Origin: an uncultured Parasphingopyxis sp.
GTDB taxonomy: Bacteria > Pseudomonadota > Alphaproteobacteria > Sphingomonadales > Sphingomonadaceae
Length of the DNA stretch: 18,260 bases
Reading direction: 5' to 3'
Assembly: GCA_905479515.1 (NCBI GenBank)
Contig: CAJQMX010000072.1
Location: forward strand, 1 to 18,260
Position numbers and translations under genes: made by a program. The notes below the pieces were generated by a model. The model ran no database searches. It saw nothing but the letters and a program-made list of their open reading frames with translations, and was not told where the DNA came from. This document shows, piece by piece, positions 7,125-17,210 of the stretch (the first letter of the stretch is position 1; each line of letters opens with the position of its first letter).

Positions 7125-9397
7125 GTTCTGCGTTTTTTGCGGGGCTTGCCACGCTTGCCGTCACGATGCTGCCCGCGATGACCGCGTGATTTTTTGCCGC
7201 CGTCCGATGTTCCCCCGCCCTTCCCCTCTGGAAGTTCGAAGCGCAGCCCGCCGCTAATCGGGTTCGCCTCGACAAGACGGAGCTCGAGCCGGTCACCCAA
7301 CGCATAGCGTGTACCCGTATCTTCGCCGATCAGGGCATGGGTTTTTTCGTCATAGCGATAATATTCACGGCCAAGATCGCGGACCGGAAGGATCCCGTCT
7401 CCGCCAAAGCCTTCAACCGTCGCGAAAAAGCCGAAATTCTGTACGCCAGTAATGCGCACCGGCATGATCTGTCCCACACGCTCCGCCAGATAGGCCGCGA
7501 CATAGCGATCCACGGTGTCCCGTTCGGCCTCCATCGCCCGCCGCTCCAGCTTGCTGATCGTTTCGCCGGTGGCTTCCATTCGCGCGGCATCTGCGCTCGT
7601 CAATTTGGTCTCGGCCACATCTGGGCCCAGCCCATAGGCACCGACCAGTGAGCGATGGACAATCAGATCGGAATAGCGGCGGATCGGCGAGGTAAAATGG
7701 GCATAGCTCCCCAATGCCAGTCCGAAATGGCCCATATTGCGCGGCGTGTAATAGGCCTGGGTCTGGCTGCGCAGAATCTGTTCCATCACCTGGGGCCTGA
7801 AATCGGCGTCCCCGATCCGTTCAAGGATATGGTTGAAGGTATCTGGCGTGATCACCTGCCCCAGAGCGAACGGCACTTCGAGGCTGGCCAGATATTCCTT
7901 GAGCGCGACCAGCTTCTCGCGGCTTGGCGTTTCGTGGACGCGGTACATGACCGGCGCAGTCTTAGCCTCCAGCGCCTTGGCCGCCGCGACATTGGCCGCG
8001 ATCATATATTCCTCGACCAGCTTGTGCGCATCAAGCCGTTCACGCGGAGCGACCGACAATATACGGCCGGTTTCATCCAGTACGATCCGGCGCTCGGGCA
8101 GATCAAGATCAAGCGGCCCGCGCTTGTCCCGCGCCTTGGCGAGCGCACGCCAGCAATCCCAAAGCGGCTTGAGCGTGCTTTCGACCAATGCGGGAGAGAT
8201 ATCGGGGCCGGCCAGATCGGCAGGGTCAAGGGAACAGGGCGAAGAGGAAAGCTCGACATGCTCTTCGGTCACCGCATCCATCGCGGCCTGCGCATCTTCA
8301 TAGGCGATATTGGCAGCCAGTCGAAGCCTCACCCGCGCAAACCGCCAGCTCTTCACCTGCCCAGCCTTGTCGATAGTCATATGGCAAGCGAGCGCGGCAC
8401 GATCCTCGCCCGCTTTCAGCGAACAGATATTGGCAGACAGTTGCTCAGGCAGCATCGGCACCACGCGGTCCGGAAAATACACGCTGTTCCCACGTTTGCG
8501 GGCGTCCTTGTCGAGCGATGAGCCGGGCCGCACATAATAGCTGACATCGGCAATCGCGACGATCACACGCCAGCCGCCTTCCCCATCTGGTTCAGCCCAG
8601 AAGGCATCGTCATGATCGCGCGCATCGGCTGGGTCGATGGCGACGATGGGCAGATGGGTCAGGTCTTCACGCTCTCCAAGTGGAAGTTCGGCCACGCGGC
8701 CTGCTTCGGCCAACGTTTCCTCGGCAAATTCAACCGGGATTTCATGCTTGTGGATCGCGATCAGCGAAAAGCTGCGCGGCTCGAATGGATCACCCAGAAT
8801 TTCTATGACGCGCGCCGATATCCGTGGCGGCTTCCCTGATTTTTCGGCCATGACGAGATCACCGGCCTTGGCGCGATTGGCATCGACCACGAGAAAATCA
8901 TGGCGGCTGCTCTTTTCCAGCCCTTTCAACCAGAGCTTCCCGCCCTCTTCGTGAATAACGCCCATCAGCTGATCAGCCGAGGGCGCGATCTTTTTCATCG
9001 GATGGGCGATCCAGCCAGTGCCCGCCTCTTCCGTCCGCGACAGCACACGGTCGCCAATACCGAGCGGCTGGCGCTTGCCCTGTTCCTTGACGCGAAGTTT
9101 CGGCACGGGCGCATCGCTGTCCCAGCGTTCAGGCTCGGCCCAGATCTCGCCATCATCATCCACGCTCACAATGCGCAGTACAGTGACGCGCGGAAGGCCG
9201 TCCGCCTTGTGCACGGTTTTGCCTGCGCCTTTGTCGATCAGGCCCCTGTCGGCCATCCGTTTAAGCGTTGCCTTGAGCCGGATTTTCTCCTGCCCCTTCA
9301 GACCGAAAGCGCGCGCAATTTCGCGCTTCCCCGCCGGGCGGTCTGAGCTTTGGATGAAATCGAGTATCTGTTGGTCTGTCGGATAGTTTCTGGCCAT
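7121..9397 (-). CDS. rnr: Ribonuclease R
   Basis: RNase R is a processive 3'-5' exoribonuclease that degrades structured RNA and takes part in RNA quality control. With the start at 9397 the protein has 758 residues. An N-terminal winged-helix-like region covers about residues 7-54 and cold-shock-like domains follow. The RNB catalytic domain starts near 250. Its motif DPADARDHDD carries Asp255, Asp261, Asp263 and Asp264, the same spacing as the four metal-binding Asp of E. coli RNase R. An S1 domain covers about 642-722. A basic, Gly/Lys/Arg-rich tail (723-758) is typical of RNA binding. The frame stays open to 9619, but that extension overlaps glpD and lacks family features. In-frame ATGs at 9409 and 9433 are alternatives, and no clear ribosome site decides between them. 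The gene is divergent from glpD. Confidence 0.96.
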   Translation of the reverse strand: MARNYPTDQQILDFIQSSDRPAGKREIARAFGLKGQEKIRLKATLKRMADRGLIDKGAGKTVHKADGLPRVTVLRIVSVDDDGEIWAEPERWDSDAPVPKLRVKEQGKRQPLGIGDRVLSRTEEAGTGWIAHPMKKIAPSADQLMGVIHEEGGKLWLKGLEKSSRHDFLVVDANRAKAGDLVMAEKSGKPPRISARVIEILGDPFEPRSFSLIAIHKHEIPVEFAEETLAEAGRVAELPLGEREDLTHLPIVAIDPADARDHDDAFWAEPDGEGGWRVIVAIADVSYYVRPGSSLDKDARKRGNSVYFPDRVVPMLPEQLSANICSLKAGEDRAALACHMTIDKAGQVKSWRFARVRLRLAANIAYEDAQAAMDAVTEEHVELSSSPCSLDPADLAGPDISPALVESTLKPLWDCWRALAKARDKRGPLDLDLPERRIVLDETGRILSVAPRERLDAHKLVEEYMIAANVAAAKALEAKTAPVMYRVHETPSREKLVALKEYLASLEVPFALGQVITPDTFNHILERIGDADFRPQVMEQILRSQTQAYYTPRNMGHFGLALGSYAHFTSPIRRYSDLIVHRSLVGAYGLGPDVAETKLTSADAARMEATGETISKLERRAMEAERDTVDRYVAAYLAERVGQIMPVRITGVQNFGFFATVEGFGGDGILPVRDLGREYYRYDEKTHALIGEDTGTRYALGDRLELRLVEANPISGGLRFELPEGKGGGTSDGGKKSRGHRGQHRDGKRGKPRKKRRT

Positions 9398-9502
9398 GGG
9401 CCAAGCCATAGGTGGTTCCGGGCCAGCCGTCATGCTGAAGTTGCTCTGTGCTGTCGCTATCAAGGATGGTGACGCCCCAATAATTTCCGCTAAGCTGAGC
9501 CC

Positions 9503-10975
9503 ATGACATATGATCTCCTGATTGTTGGCGGCGGCATCAATGGCGCGGCTGTGGCTCGTGATGCTGCAGGACGCGGCTGGAAAACCCTGCTGGTGGAGCG
9601 CGACGATCTGGCCAACCATACCAGCTCATCCTCGTCCAAACTCATTCATGGCGGGGTCCGTTATCTCGAATTTTACGAGTTCGGGCTGGTGCGCAAGGCG
9701 CTTAAGGAGCGTGAGGTCATGCTCAAAAGCGCGCCGCATATTATCTGGCCGATGCGGTTTGTTTTCCCGCATAATGATCAAATCCGTCCCTATTGGATGA
9801 TCCGTGCGGGGCTGTTTCTCTATGACATGATCGGCGGGCGCAGGACGCTCAAAGGCACGCGCTCTCTCGCCAAATCCAATCCGCAATATCGTTCCCCCTT
9901 CGCCAATCCCCGCATGAGAGGCTTTGTCTATTCGGACTGCTGGGTCGATGACGCCCGGCTCGTTGTCCTCAACGCCAGAGACGCCGCCGATAAGGGCGCA
10001 GAAATCGAAACCGGCGTCGCGCTTGTCTCAGCAAAGCGAATCGGTCCCTTTTGGACAGCCACTCTCAGCGATGGCCGTGAGGTCAAGGCGCGCGCTATCG
10101 TCAACGCAGCCGGGCCGTGGGTCTCGGATGTTCTGGAGGACAAGATCGGCATGACGGGCAAAGCCGGTGTCCGGCTGGTTCGTGGCGGCCATATCATCGT
10201 CCGGCGGCTCTTTGCCGGAGACCAAGCCTATATCTTGCAGCTCCCCGACAAACGGGTCGTTTTCGCCATTCCCTATCTTGATCGATACACGTTGATTGGT
10301 ACGACCGATGTGGCGGTCGACGACCCGGCGGCAGCGGTGATGGATACCCATGAGGTCGATTATCTGTGCCGGGCTGTGAATCTGTATTTTGCGGTTCAGA
10401 TTTCGCCAGATGATGTGGTCTCGCTCTATTCCGGCGTACGGTCTCTCTATGATGACGGCGCCAAGGATTCAAAGGATGTGACGCGTGATTATGTGCTGGA
10501 GATGGATGGCGGCGGCGAGACTGCTCCGCTGCTGTCTGTCTTTGGCGGCAAGATCACGACAGCACGCGCATTGGCCCAAGACGCTGCCGATCAATTGGCA
10601 GAAGCCGCGTCCTTTAGCGGTAAAGCCTGGACGCATGACGCAAAATTGCCGGGCGGCGAGCTGGGCATAGGGTTCGATGATTTCCTCGAACAGATTGAGG
10701 CGCGCTATCATTTCCTCGACTGGGAGCATGCCAAGCGGCTTGCCCGGGCATATGGATCGCTATTGCCCGACATATTGGGCGATGCGGACAGCATGGCAGA
10801 CTTGGGCGAACATTTCGGTGCCGGACTGACCGAACGCGAGGTCGCCTATCTGGTCGAGAAGGAATGGGCCAGAACGCCTGATGATATTCTCTGGCGGCGA
10901 AGCAAATTGGGGTTGCTGATGACCGAAGCGGAACAGATTCGCTTTACGGAATATTTCGAGGGGCTTGATCTGTGA
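9503..10975 (+). CDS. glpD: Aerobic glycerol-3-phosphate dehydrogenase (FAD)
   Basis: GlpD is a peripheral inner-membrane flavoenzyme that oxidises glycerol 3-phosphate to dihydroxyacetone phosphate and reduces ubiquinone. The protein has 490 residues, close to the E. coli length. The FAD-binding motif VGGGINGAAVARD starts at residue 8, with the acidic end of the second strand in VERDD (31-35). SSKLIHGGVRYLEF (44-57) is the family signature. TTDVAVDDP, GVRSLYDD and FGGKITTAR, which line the substrate and flavin site in relatives, are also present. The ribosome site is weak (only TGAG a few bases upstream). It shares a 105-base gap with divergent rnr, where I find no convincing promoter or GlpR-type operator. 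The stop overlaps the glpK start. Confidence 0.96.
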   Translation: MTYDLLIVGGGINGAAVARDAAGRGWKTLLVERDDLANHTSSSSSKLIHGGVRYLEFYEFGLVRKALKEREVMLKSAPHIIWPMRFVFPHNDQIRPYWMIRAGLFLYDMIGGRRTLKGTRSLAKSNPQYRSPFANPRMRGFVYSDCWVDDARLVVLNARDAADKGAEIETGVALVSAKRIGPFWTATLSDGREVKARAIVNAAGPWVSDVLEDKIGMTGKAGVRLVRGGHIIVRRLFAGDQAYILQLPDKRVVFAIPYLDRYTLIGTTDVAVDDPAAAVMDTHEVDYLCRAVNLYFAVQISPDDVVSLYSGVRSLYDDGAKDSKDVTRDYVLEMDGGGETAPLLSVFGGKITTARALAQDAADQLAEAASFSGKAWTHDAKLPGGELGIGFDDFLEQIEARYHFLDWEHAKRLARAYGSLLPDILGDADSMADLGEHFGAGLTEREVAYLVEKEWARTPDDILWRRSKLGLLMTEAEQIRFTEYFEGLDL

Positions 10976-12435
10976 CGCGCCATATCCTCGCCATTGATCA
11001 GGGCACAACATCCAGCCGCGCGATCCTGTTTGACGAAATGGGCAAACCGCTCACAAGTTCTGCACGGGAATTCCCCCAGCATTATCCACAGGATGGCTGG
11101 GTCGAGCATGATCCGGAAGATATCTGGCGAGACACCGTAGCGGCGGTCAAAGACGTGGTGACGGATGAAACCGTAGCCATCGGCATCACCAACCAGCGAG
11201 AAACCATTGTGCTGTGGAACCGGGAAACCGGCAAGCCACTCCACAATGCCATCGTCTGGCAGGACCGGCGCACTGCGGAAACCTGCCGCCAACTCAGGGC
11301 GGACGGTCATGAGGATATGATCCGGGCAAAGACCGGACTGCTGCTCGATCCCTATTTCAGCGCAACCAAGCTCGCCTGGCTGCTCGATCATGTGGACGGC
11401 GCGCGTGAAGCCGCGGCACGCGGTGAACTGGCCGCAGGGACGATCGACAGCTTCCTCCTGTGGCGGCTGACCGGCGGCAAGGTTCATGCGACCGATATCA
11501 CCAATGCAGGGCGCACTATGCTGTGCAATATCCATGATGGTGAATGGGACGATGTGCTGCTTGATCTCTTCGATATCGATGCGAGTCTTCTTCCCCAAAT
11601 CGTTGGAAATTCAGAAATTTATGGCGAGACCGATCCGGCGCTGTTCGGCCGCGCTATTCCCATTGCCGGGATGGCCGGTGACCAGCAGGCGGCGCTCATT
11701 GGCCAGGCCTGTTTCACCCCCGGCATGGTCAAATCCACCTATGGTACGGGCTGCTTCCTGCTGCTCAACACGGGCACTGAAGCCGTCACTTCGCACAATC
11801 GATTGCTGACCACGCCCGCCTATAAGATCGGGCCCGACATCACCTATGCCCTCGAAGGATCAATTTTCGTCGCGGGCGCGGCGATCCAGTGGCTGCGGGA
11901 CAAGATGGGGCTGATCGAGGAAGCCGGGGAAACCGCTGCCATCGCCAAGGCCGCGCCGGACAATCACGGCGTCTATCTGGTCCCCGCCTTTGTCGGGCTG
12001 GGCGCGCCGCATTGGGAACCCGATGCGCGCGGCTTGATTACGGGCATGACGCTGGACACAACCGCAGAGCATATCGTCCGCGCGACGCTGGAATCGATTG
12101 CCTATCAGACGCGCGATCTGGTCGATGCGATGCGGGCCGATGGTGCTGACGAGCCACAAACGCTGCGTATCGATGGCGGGATGGCCCAGAATGACTGGTT
12201 CGCACAGTTTCTCAGCGACATTTTGGAAGCCCCCGTCGAGCGCCCGGAAAGTCATGAAACAACGGCACTTGGCGCGGCCTATCTTGCCGGGTTGGCAACG
12301 GGCATATGGAACGGGCTCGACGATCTTTCCGCGCACTGGGCGGCAGCCGGGCGATATGAGCCGGAGATGGAAAGCGATCGGCGCGATACCTTGCTGGAAG
12401 GATGGCGAGACGCGCTCAGTCGCACACTGTGCTAA
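10972..12435 (+). CDS. glpK: Glycerol kinase
   Basis: GlpK phosphorylates glycerol with ATP to glycerol 3-phosphate, the substrate of GlpD. The start is a GTG whose last two bases lie in the glpD TGA (GTGA overlap), so translation is coupled. The 487-residue FGGY kinase has the phosphate loop DQGTTSSRA at 9-17, NQRE at 74-77 and Trp96 for glycerol. The catalytic Asp237 lies in AGDQQAA, the ATP-site YGTGCF at 257-262, and DGGMAQN toward the C-terminus. The loop that binds fructose 1,6-bisphosphate in E. coli (GGKGGTR before IPI) reads DPALFGRA here. The C-terminal segment that meets EIIA-Glc is also not conserved. Control by those two effectors is therefore doubtful (inference). No glpF or glpR is in the window. 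Confidence 0.97.
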   Translation: MTRHILAIDQGTTSSRAILFDEMGKPLTSSAREFPQHYPQDGWVEHDPEDIWRDTVAAVKDVVTDETVAIGITNQRETIVLWNRETGKPLHNAIVWQDRRTAETCRQLRADGHEDMIRAKTGLLLDPYFSATKLAWLLDHVDGAREAAARGELAAGTIDSFLLWRLTGGKVHATDITNAGRTMLCNIHDGEWDDVLLDLFDIDASLLPQIVGNSEIYGETDPALFGRAIPIAGMAGDQQAALIGQACFTPGMVKSTYGTGCFLLLNTGTEAVTSHNRLLTTPAYKIGPDITYALEGSIFVAGAAIQWLRDKMGLIEEAGETAAIAKAAPDNHGVYLVPAFVGLGAPHWEPDARGLITGMTLDTTAEHIVRATLESIAYQTRDLVDAMRADGADEPQTLRIDGGMAQNDWFAQFLSDILEAPVERPESHETTALGAAYLAGLATGIWNGLDDLSAHWAAAGRYEPEMESDRRDTLLEGWRDALSRTLC

Positions 12436-12455
12436 CGCGATGATATCGCTTCGTG

Positions 12456-12473
12456 ATACGGTACAATCCGTAT
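12456..12473. repeat. Short inverted repeat between glpK and cytochrome b561
   Basis: ATACGG (12456-12461) and CCGTAT (12468-12473) form a 6-bp perfect inverted repeat around TACAAT. No T-run follows, so it is not a convincing terminator. It could be a small operator or chance. I see no clear promoter in the remaining 83-base gap. Confidence 0.25.
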
Positions 12474-12518
12474 TTGAAAGAAACGCTTGAATGATAGTTT
12501 TGAATTTGGAGGACTGTT

Positions 12519-13052
12519 ATGGATCGCTACACGAAAACCGCCATCGCCTTGCATTGGATTATCGCATTGCTGGTCATTGCGAATATCGGGCTCGCTGAAC
12601 TCACCGAAGATTTATCTCGCGAAGCGAGAGGCCCGTATATGGATGTCCATAAGGCATTCGGCATTTCTGTACTGATTCTGACTCTCGCCCGGATAGCTTG
12701 GCGCATCGGCCATAAACCGCCGCCCCTGCCGGCTTCGATGCCCGCCTGGCAAACCGCGATCGCTCGGCTCACCCATTTCACCTTCTATCTGTTGTTGATC
12801 ATGTTGCCGCTTAGCGGCTGGATCTGGATGTCGACTTATCCCGCGCCATTTGCCTATTTCGGCCTGTTTGATGTACCGCTATGGCCGGTTGCCGGACAAG
12901 AAGCGCTCGGCGAAACGCTACATGAAGGCCATGAGATCATGGGCAAGGCGATGCTCGCTCTGGTCGTCCTGCACATCCTCGGCGCGATGAAACATCTGAT
13001 TATCGACAAGGATGGCAGCTTCCAGCGGATGCTTCCGGGTCGATCTGATTAA
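12519..13052 (+). CDS. Cytochrome b561 family protein (CybB-like)
   Basis: This 177-residue inner-membrane di-heme b-type cytochrome of the bacterial b561 type is thought to exchange electrons with ubiquinone. Four hydrophobic segments lie near residues 10-27, 46-62, 84-104 and 143-162. Candidate heme ligands are His12 (ALHWI), His44 (VHKAFG), His138 and His152, the last two spaced by 14 as in E. coli CybB. A further His159 matches the second His of the CybB HH pair. A strong GGAGGA ribosome site precedes the ATG. It lies 83 bases after glpK on the same strand and may be read through from glpDK, though no functional link is shown. Its TAA overlaps the stop of the convergent hydrolase gene by 4 bases. 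Confidence 0.92.
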   Translation: MDRYTKTAIALHWIIALLVIANIGLAELTEDLSREARGPYMDVHKAFGISVLILTLARIAWRIGHKPPPLPASMPAWQTAIARLTHFTFYLLLIMLPLSGWIWMSTYPAPFAYFGLFDVPLWPVAGQEALGETLHEGHEIMGKAMLALVVLHILGAMKHLIIDKDGSFQRMLPGRSD

Positions 13053-14098
13053 AGGTTGAGAGGTGTCCATTCCTCATCGGCGTTGAGCGGCGCGAAAATC
13101 TGATCAATCAAATGGCCGCTGACATCCTCAGCGGTTGCCGGATTCCATTGCGGTGCGTTGTCCTTGTCGACAATCACCGCGCGGACGCCTTCCAGGAAAT
13201 CATGGCGCTGCACGACATGCGCGCCCACGCGATATTCCACGGTCATCTCGTCAGCAAAATCCGTCTGCCGGGCACCCTGTGCCAGCAAATAGAGCGAAAC
13301 CTTGCAGGTTTGCGGGGATTTGGTGTTGAGCGTTGCCAGTTCTTTCAGCGCCCATTCCGAGCCATCGGCCTCCAGTGCCGCGAGGATATCCTCATATTCG
13401 TCCGAAGCAAAAAGCCGATCGATCTTGTCAAGATTGCCCGTGATCCGCGCCTCGGGCGGTTCAACGGACGCTTCCTCAAGAATCGCCGCAATGCCTTGCG
13501 GGTCTGCCGCAATCTTCGCCTTCACCTCTTCCAGAGCCTCAGACGGCACATAATGCGTCGCCAAACCCAGCGCGAGGCACTCGGCACCGTCTATCCGGGC
13601 CCCGGTCAATGCGAGAAACTGCCCGGCCCGGCCCGGCAGGCGCGACAGATACCAGCCGCCGCCAACATCGGGGAACAGGCCGATGCCCGTCTCCGGCATG
13701 GCAAAGCGCGTATGCTCGGTCGCCACCCGATATTTGCAGGGCAGCGACAGGCCGACCCCGCCGCCCATCGTTATCCCGTCCATGAACGCGACTGTCGACT
13801 TGGCATAGGTGAAGAGCAGATGGTTGAGCCGGTATTCGGTATGGAAGAACTCACGCGCCTTCACCCCGTCCGTCGCGCCGCTCTCGGCCAGCATGCGGAT
13901 GTCACCGCCGGCGCAGAAACCACGGCCTTCTGCATGGTCGATCAGCACGGCCTCGACAGCTGGATCTTCGCGCCATGTCAGCAGTGCTTCGGTCGCGGCT
14001 TCGCACATGGCAGTGTTAAGCGCATGGAGCGCCTTGGGACGATTGAGGCGCAGCCGCGCGGCAGCGCCATCGACGAGTGTGATGAGTTCGTTTGACAT
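13049..14098 (-). CDS. 3-hydroxyisobutyryl-CoA hydrolase (crotonase fold)
   Basis: This enzyme of valine breakdown hydrolyses 3-hydroxyisobutyryl-CoA to free 3-hydroxyisobutyrate. The 349-residue length, longer than ordinary enoyl-CoA hydratases (about 260), and the extra C-terminal domain are typical. GFCAGGD at 60-66 and MDGITMGGGVG near 106-116 make the CoA and oxyanion-hole region. PETGIGLFPDVGGG contains Glu136 and Asp144, which match the catalytic Glu and Asp of the human hydrolase in spacing and context. Such proteins are often labelled only enoyl-CoA hydratase; the FPDVGGG motif and the length favour the hydrolase. The start is followed by SNELITLVDGAAARLRLNR; the ribosome site is weak. 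It is divergent from the peptidase gene. PccA at the window end acts later in the same route. Confidence 0.9.
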   Translation of the reverse strand: MSNELITLVDGAAARLRLNRPKALHALNTAMCEAATEALLTWREDPAVEAVLIDHAEGRGFCAGGDIRMLAESGATDGVKAREFFHTEYRLNHLLFTYAKSTVAFMDGITMGGGVGLSLPCKYRVATEHTRFAMPETGIGLFPDVGGGWYLSRLPGRAGQFLALTGARIDGAECLALGLATHYVPSEALEEVKAKIAADPQGIAAILEEASVEPPEARITGNLDKIDRLFASDEYEDILAALEADGSEWALKELATLNTKSPQTCKVSLYLLAQGARQTDFADEMTVEYRVGAHVVQRHDFLEGVRAVIVDKDNAPQWNPATAEDVSGHLIDQIFAPLNADEEWTPLNL

Positions 14099-14197
14099 GC
14101 AGGCCTGATAGCTTGGCCCTTGCCACGCGTCACCCCGAACTTGGTGCTATTTGCTCGGCACGGATACTTGAATCGCGCGCCAATGTCGCACAGCTAG

Positions 14198-15184
<987 letters not shown>

Positions 15185-15202
15185 GGGCCAAGACCAGGCG
15201 CT

Positions 15203-15613
15203 TTAAGCAGGCAGCGGCGTCCAGACATATTCGAGTTTCAGCCCATCCGGATCGGCGAAAAACACCGCATAATATTCATCGCCATAATAATAGTCGGGTG
15301 GATCGAGAATGGTCACGCCCGCCGCCACAAGTTTGGCATGAAGCGCATCAACATCCGCCTTGTCTTCCGCCCGCCAGGCGGCATGGTGAAGGCCCGGCGC
15401 ATAGCGATTATGCTTCATGGCTTTTCCATCGCCTTTGGCGGGCGCAATCCCTACCGACGGGAAAAGCCCCTCCCCCAGACTCCATTCCGTCGGCCCGCCC
15501 TCAACCCGCCGCGTTTCCCGAAATCCCATATGGGATAAGAACAGATCATAGACGGGTCTCGCCGCTTCCACATCGCTCACCGTAAAATCTGTATGGTGCC
15601 AATCGCCGCGCAT
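15203..15613 (-). CDS. VOC superfamily protein (glyoxalase/dioxygenase fold)
   Basis: The protein has 136 residues from the ATG at 15613, chosen because GGAGGA lies four bases upstream; upstream in-frame ATGs at 15625 and 15631 lack such a site. It is a two-module vicinal oxygen chelate fold. Likely metal ligands are His7 (WHHTDF), His76 or His77 (GLHHAAW) and Glu128 (LKLEYVW). FADPDGLKLEYVW near the end is the usual signature of glyoxalase/bleomycin-resistance type proteins. The substrate cannot be told; possibilities include a lactoylglutathione lyase-like enzyme, a dioxygenase and a binding protein. It is cytoplasmic, divergent from the aldehyde dehydrogenase gene and convergent with pip. 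Confidence 0.88.
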   Translation of the reverse strand: MRGDWHHTDFTVSDVEAARPVYDLFLSHMGFRETRRVEGGPTEWSLGEGLFPSVGIAPAKGDGKAMKHNRYAPGLHHAAWRAEDKADVDALHAKLVAAGVTILDPPDYYYGDEYYAVFFADPDGLKLEYVWTPLPA

Positions 15614-15759
15614 GATTTCCTCCATGTTCATCTTATGTTCTTTTCCGGCCGATATAGCCTCATGTCAATTGCGTACAGCGTTGCTGGCACAAAACACCGA
15701 CTCGCCAAAAACCGGCCCGCGCGTTAGAAAGGTTTCAAAATGCAACAGAGGAACAGATT

Positions 15760-17208
15760 ATGGCCGATGCAGACCCCGGGAACGTAAACAAGGATGCCAT
15801 GCTCGCGGTGCTCGAAACGCAGCGCGCCGCTTTCACGGCAGAGCTTCCCGTCAGCTCGGCAACGCGCAAGGACCGCCTAACGCGGCTCGGTCAGTTGATT
15901 GTCAATAACGCGGATGCATTGTGCGACGCGATGAGCGAGGATTTCGGCCATCGCTCCAAAGACCAGTCCATGATGACGGACGTCGTGACAGCACTGGGCG
16001 AGGTCAAATATGCCCGCAAGCATGTCGATAAATGGATGCGGCCTGAAAAGCGCGCCACGCGGTTCCCGCTCGGCCTGTTCGGAGCCAAGGCGCGGATCGA
16101 ATATCAGCCCAAGGGCGTTGTCGGAATTATTTCGCCCTGGAATTTCCCGGTGCAACTGACCTTCAGCCCGCTCGCCGATATACTGGCAGCCGGCAACCGG
16201 GCGATGATCAAGATGAGCGAGTTTACGCCCGTCACCAGCGCCCTGATCGAAAAGTTGATTGGCGAGAGTTTCGCGGCCGAAGAGATTGCCGTATTCAATG
16301 GCGGCTCGGATGTCGGGCAGGCCTTTTCCGCCCTTCCTTTCGATCATCTGATTTTCACCGGCGCGACCAGCGTGGGCAAGCATATCCTCCATGCCGCTGC
16401 TGACAGCCTGACCCCGGTAACACTGGAACTGGGCGGAAAATCACCGACAATTCTCGGCGAAAGCGCGGATATCGGCCGGGCCACCAGCCGCGTGGCGATG
16501 GGCAAGATGATGAACGCCGGGCAAATCTGTCTGGCGCCTGATTATATGATGGTACCGGAAAGCAAGGAAGGCGATGTCATCCAGGGGCTAAGCGCCGCCG
16601 TTGCCGAGCAATATCCGACCTTGGACGCCAATGATGACTACACATCGATCATCAATGACCGCCATTATGAGCGACTGCAGGGCTATCTGAAGGATGCCGC
16701 CGAAAAAGGCGCGGAACTGATTGAGATCAATCCGGGCAATGAGGATTTCAGCGCCTCCAACAAACGCAAAATGCCGCTCACTATTGTCCGCAACCCGACC
16801 GAGGACATGAAGGTGATGCAGGAGGAAATTTTCGGGCCTGTTCTGCCGATCAAAACATACAAGAATGTCAGCGAAGCGATCGACTATGTGAACCAGCATG
16901 ATCGCCCGCTTGGGCTTTACTATTTCGGCAGCGATTCCGCCGAGGAACAGACGGTGCTCTCAAAAACGATTTCAGGCGGCGCAACGGTCAACGATGTGAT
17001 TTTCCATATCGCCATGGACGAATTGCCCTTTGGCGGCGTCGGCCCTTCCGGCATGGGCTCCTATACCGGCCATGAAGGCTTCAAGACGTTCAGCCATGCG
17101 AAAAGTGTCTACAGCCAACCCAAGATGGACGTGGCGAAGCTGGGCGGATTCAAGCCGCCCTATGGCAAGGCAACCAAAGGCACGATCAAGCGCGAATTGA
17201 AGATTTAG
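15760..17208 (+). CDS. Aldehyde dehydrogenase, coniferyl-aldehyde type
   Basis: This NAD(P)-dependent enzyme oxidises aldehydes to carboxylic acids. The 482-residue protein has all catalytic residues: Asn128 (SPWNFP), Lys151 (MIKMSEFTP), Glu223 (LELGGKSP) and Cys257 (NAGQICLAPDY). The shape of the sequence (short N-terminus, KMSEFTP, GQICLAPDY, the C-terminal ELPFGGVGPSGMG and a basic end) is that of class 3 aldehyde dehydrogenases and of bacterial coniferyl-aldehyde dehydrogenases. The true substrate could be another aromatic or fatty aldehyde. GAGGAA precedes the ATG. It shares a 146-base upstream gap with the divergent VOC gene, and a large palindrome begins two bases after its stop. Confidence 0.93.
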   Translation: MADADPGNVNKDAMLAVLETQRAAFTAELPVSSATRKDRLTRLGQLIVNNADALCDAMSEDFGHRSKDQSMMTDVVTALGEVKYARKHVDKWMRPEKRATRFPLGLFGAKARIEYQPKGVVGIISPWNFPVQLTFSPLADILAAGNRAMIKMSEFTPVTSALIEKLIGESFAAEEIAVFNGGSDVGQAFSALPFDHLIFTGATSVGKHILHAAADSLTPVTLELGGKSPTILGESADIGRATSRVAMGKMMNAGQICLAPDYMMVPESKEGDVIQGLSAAVAEQYPTLDANDDYTSIINDRHYERLQGYLKDAAEKGAELIEINPGNEDFSASNKRKMPLTIVRNPTEDMKVMQEEIFGPVLPIKTYKNVSEAIDYVNQHDRPLGLYYFGSDSAEEQTVLSKTISGGATVNDVIFHIAMDELPFGGVGPSGMGSYTGHEGFKTFSHAKSVYSQPKMDVAKLGGFKPPYGKATKGTIKRELKI

Positions 17209-17210
17209 AC

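Noticed and set aside
9398..9619. 74-residue N-terminal extension of ribonuclease R
   Set aside because: The frame is open, but this part overlaps the divergent glpD start and has no RNase R family features. The family-like N-terminus begins at the ATG at 9397.
12436..12518. Possible terminator after glpK
   Set aside because: The only inverted repeat is 6 bp with no T-run after it. It is listed as a weak repeat rather than a terminator.
13112..14095. 327-codon open frame opposite the CoA hydrolase
   Set aside because: It mirrors the full length of a well-supported gene and its translation is low-complexity and rich in Arg, Gly and His, without a domain.
15632..15759. Perfect TTGACA on the minus strand upstream of the VOC gene
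   Set aside because: No acceptable -10 lies 16-18 bases downstream, so I did not call a promoter from the -35 alone.
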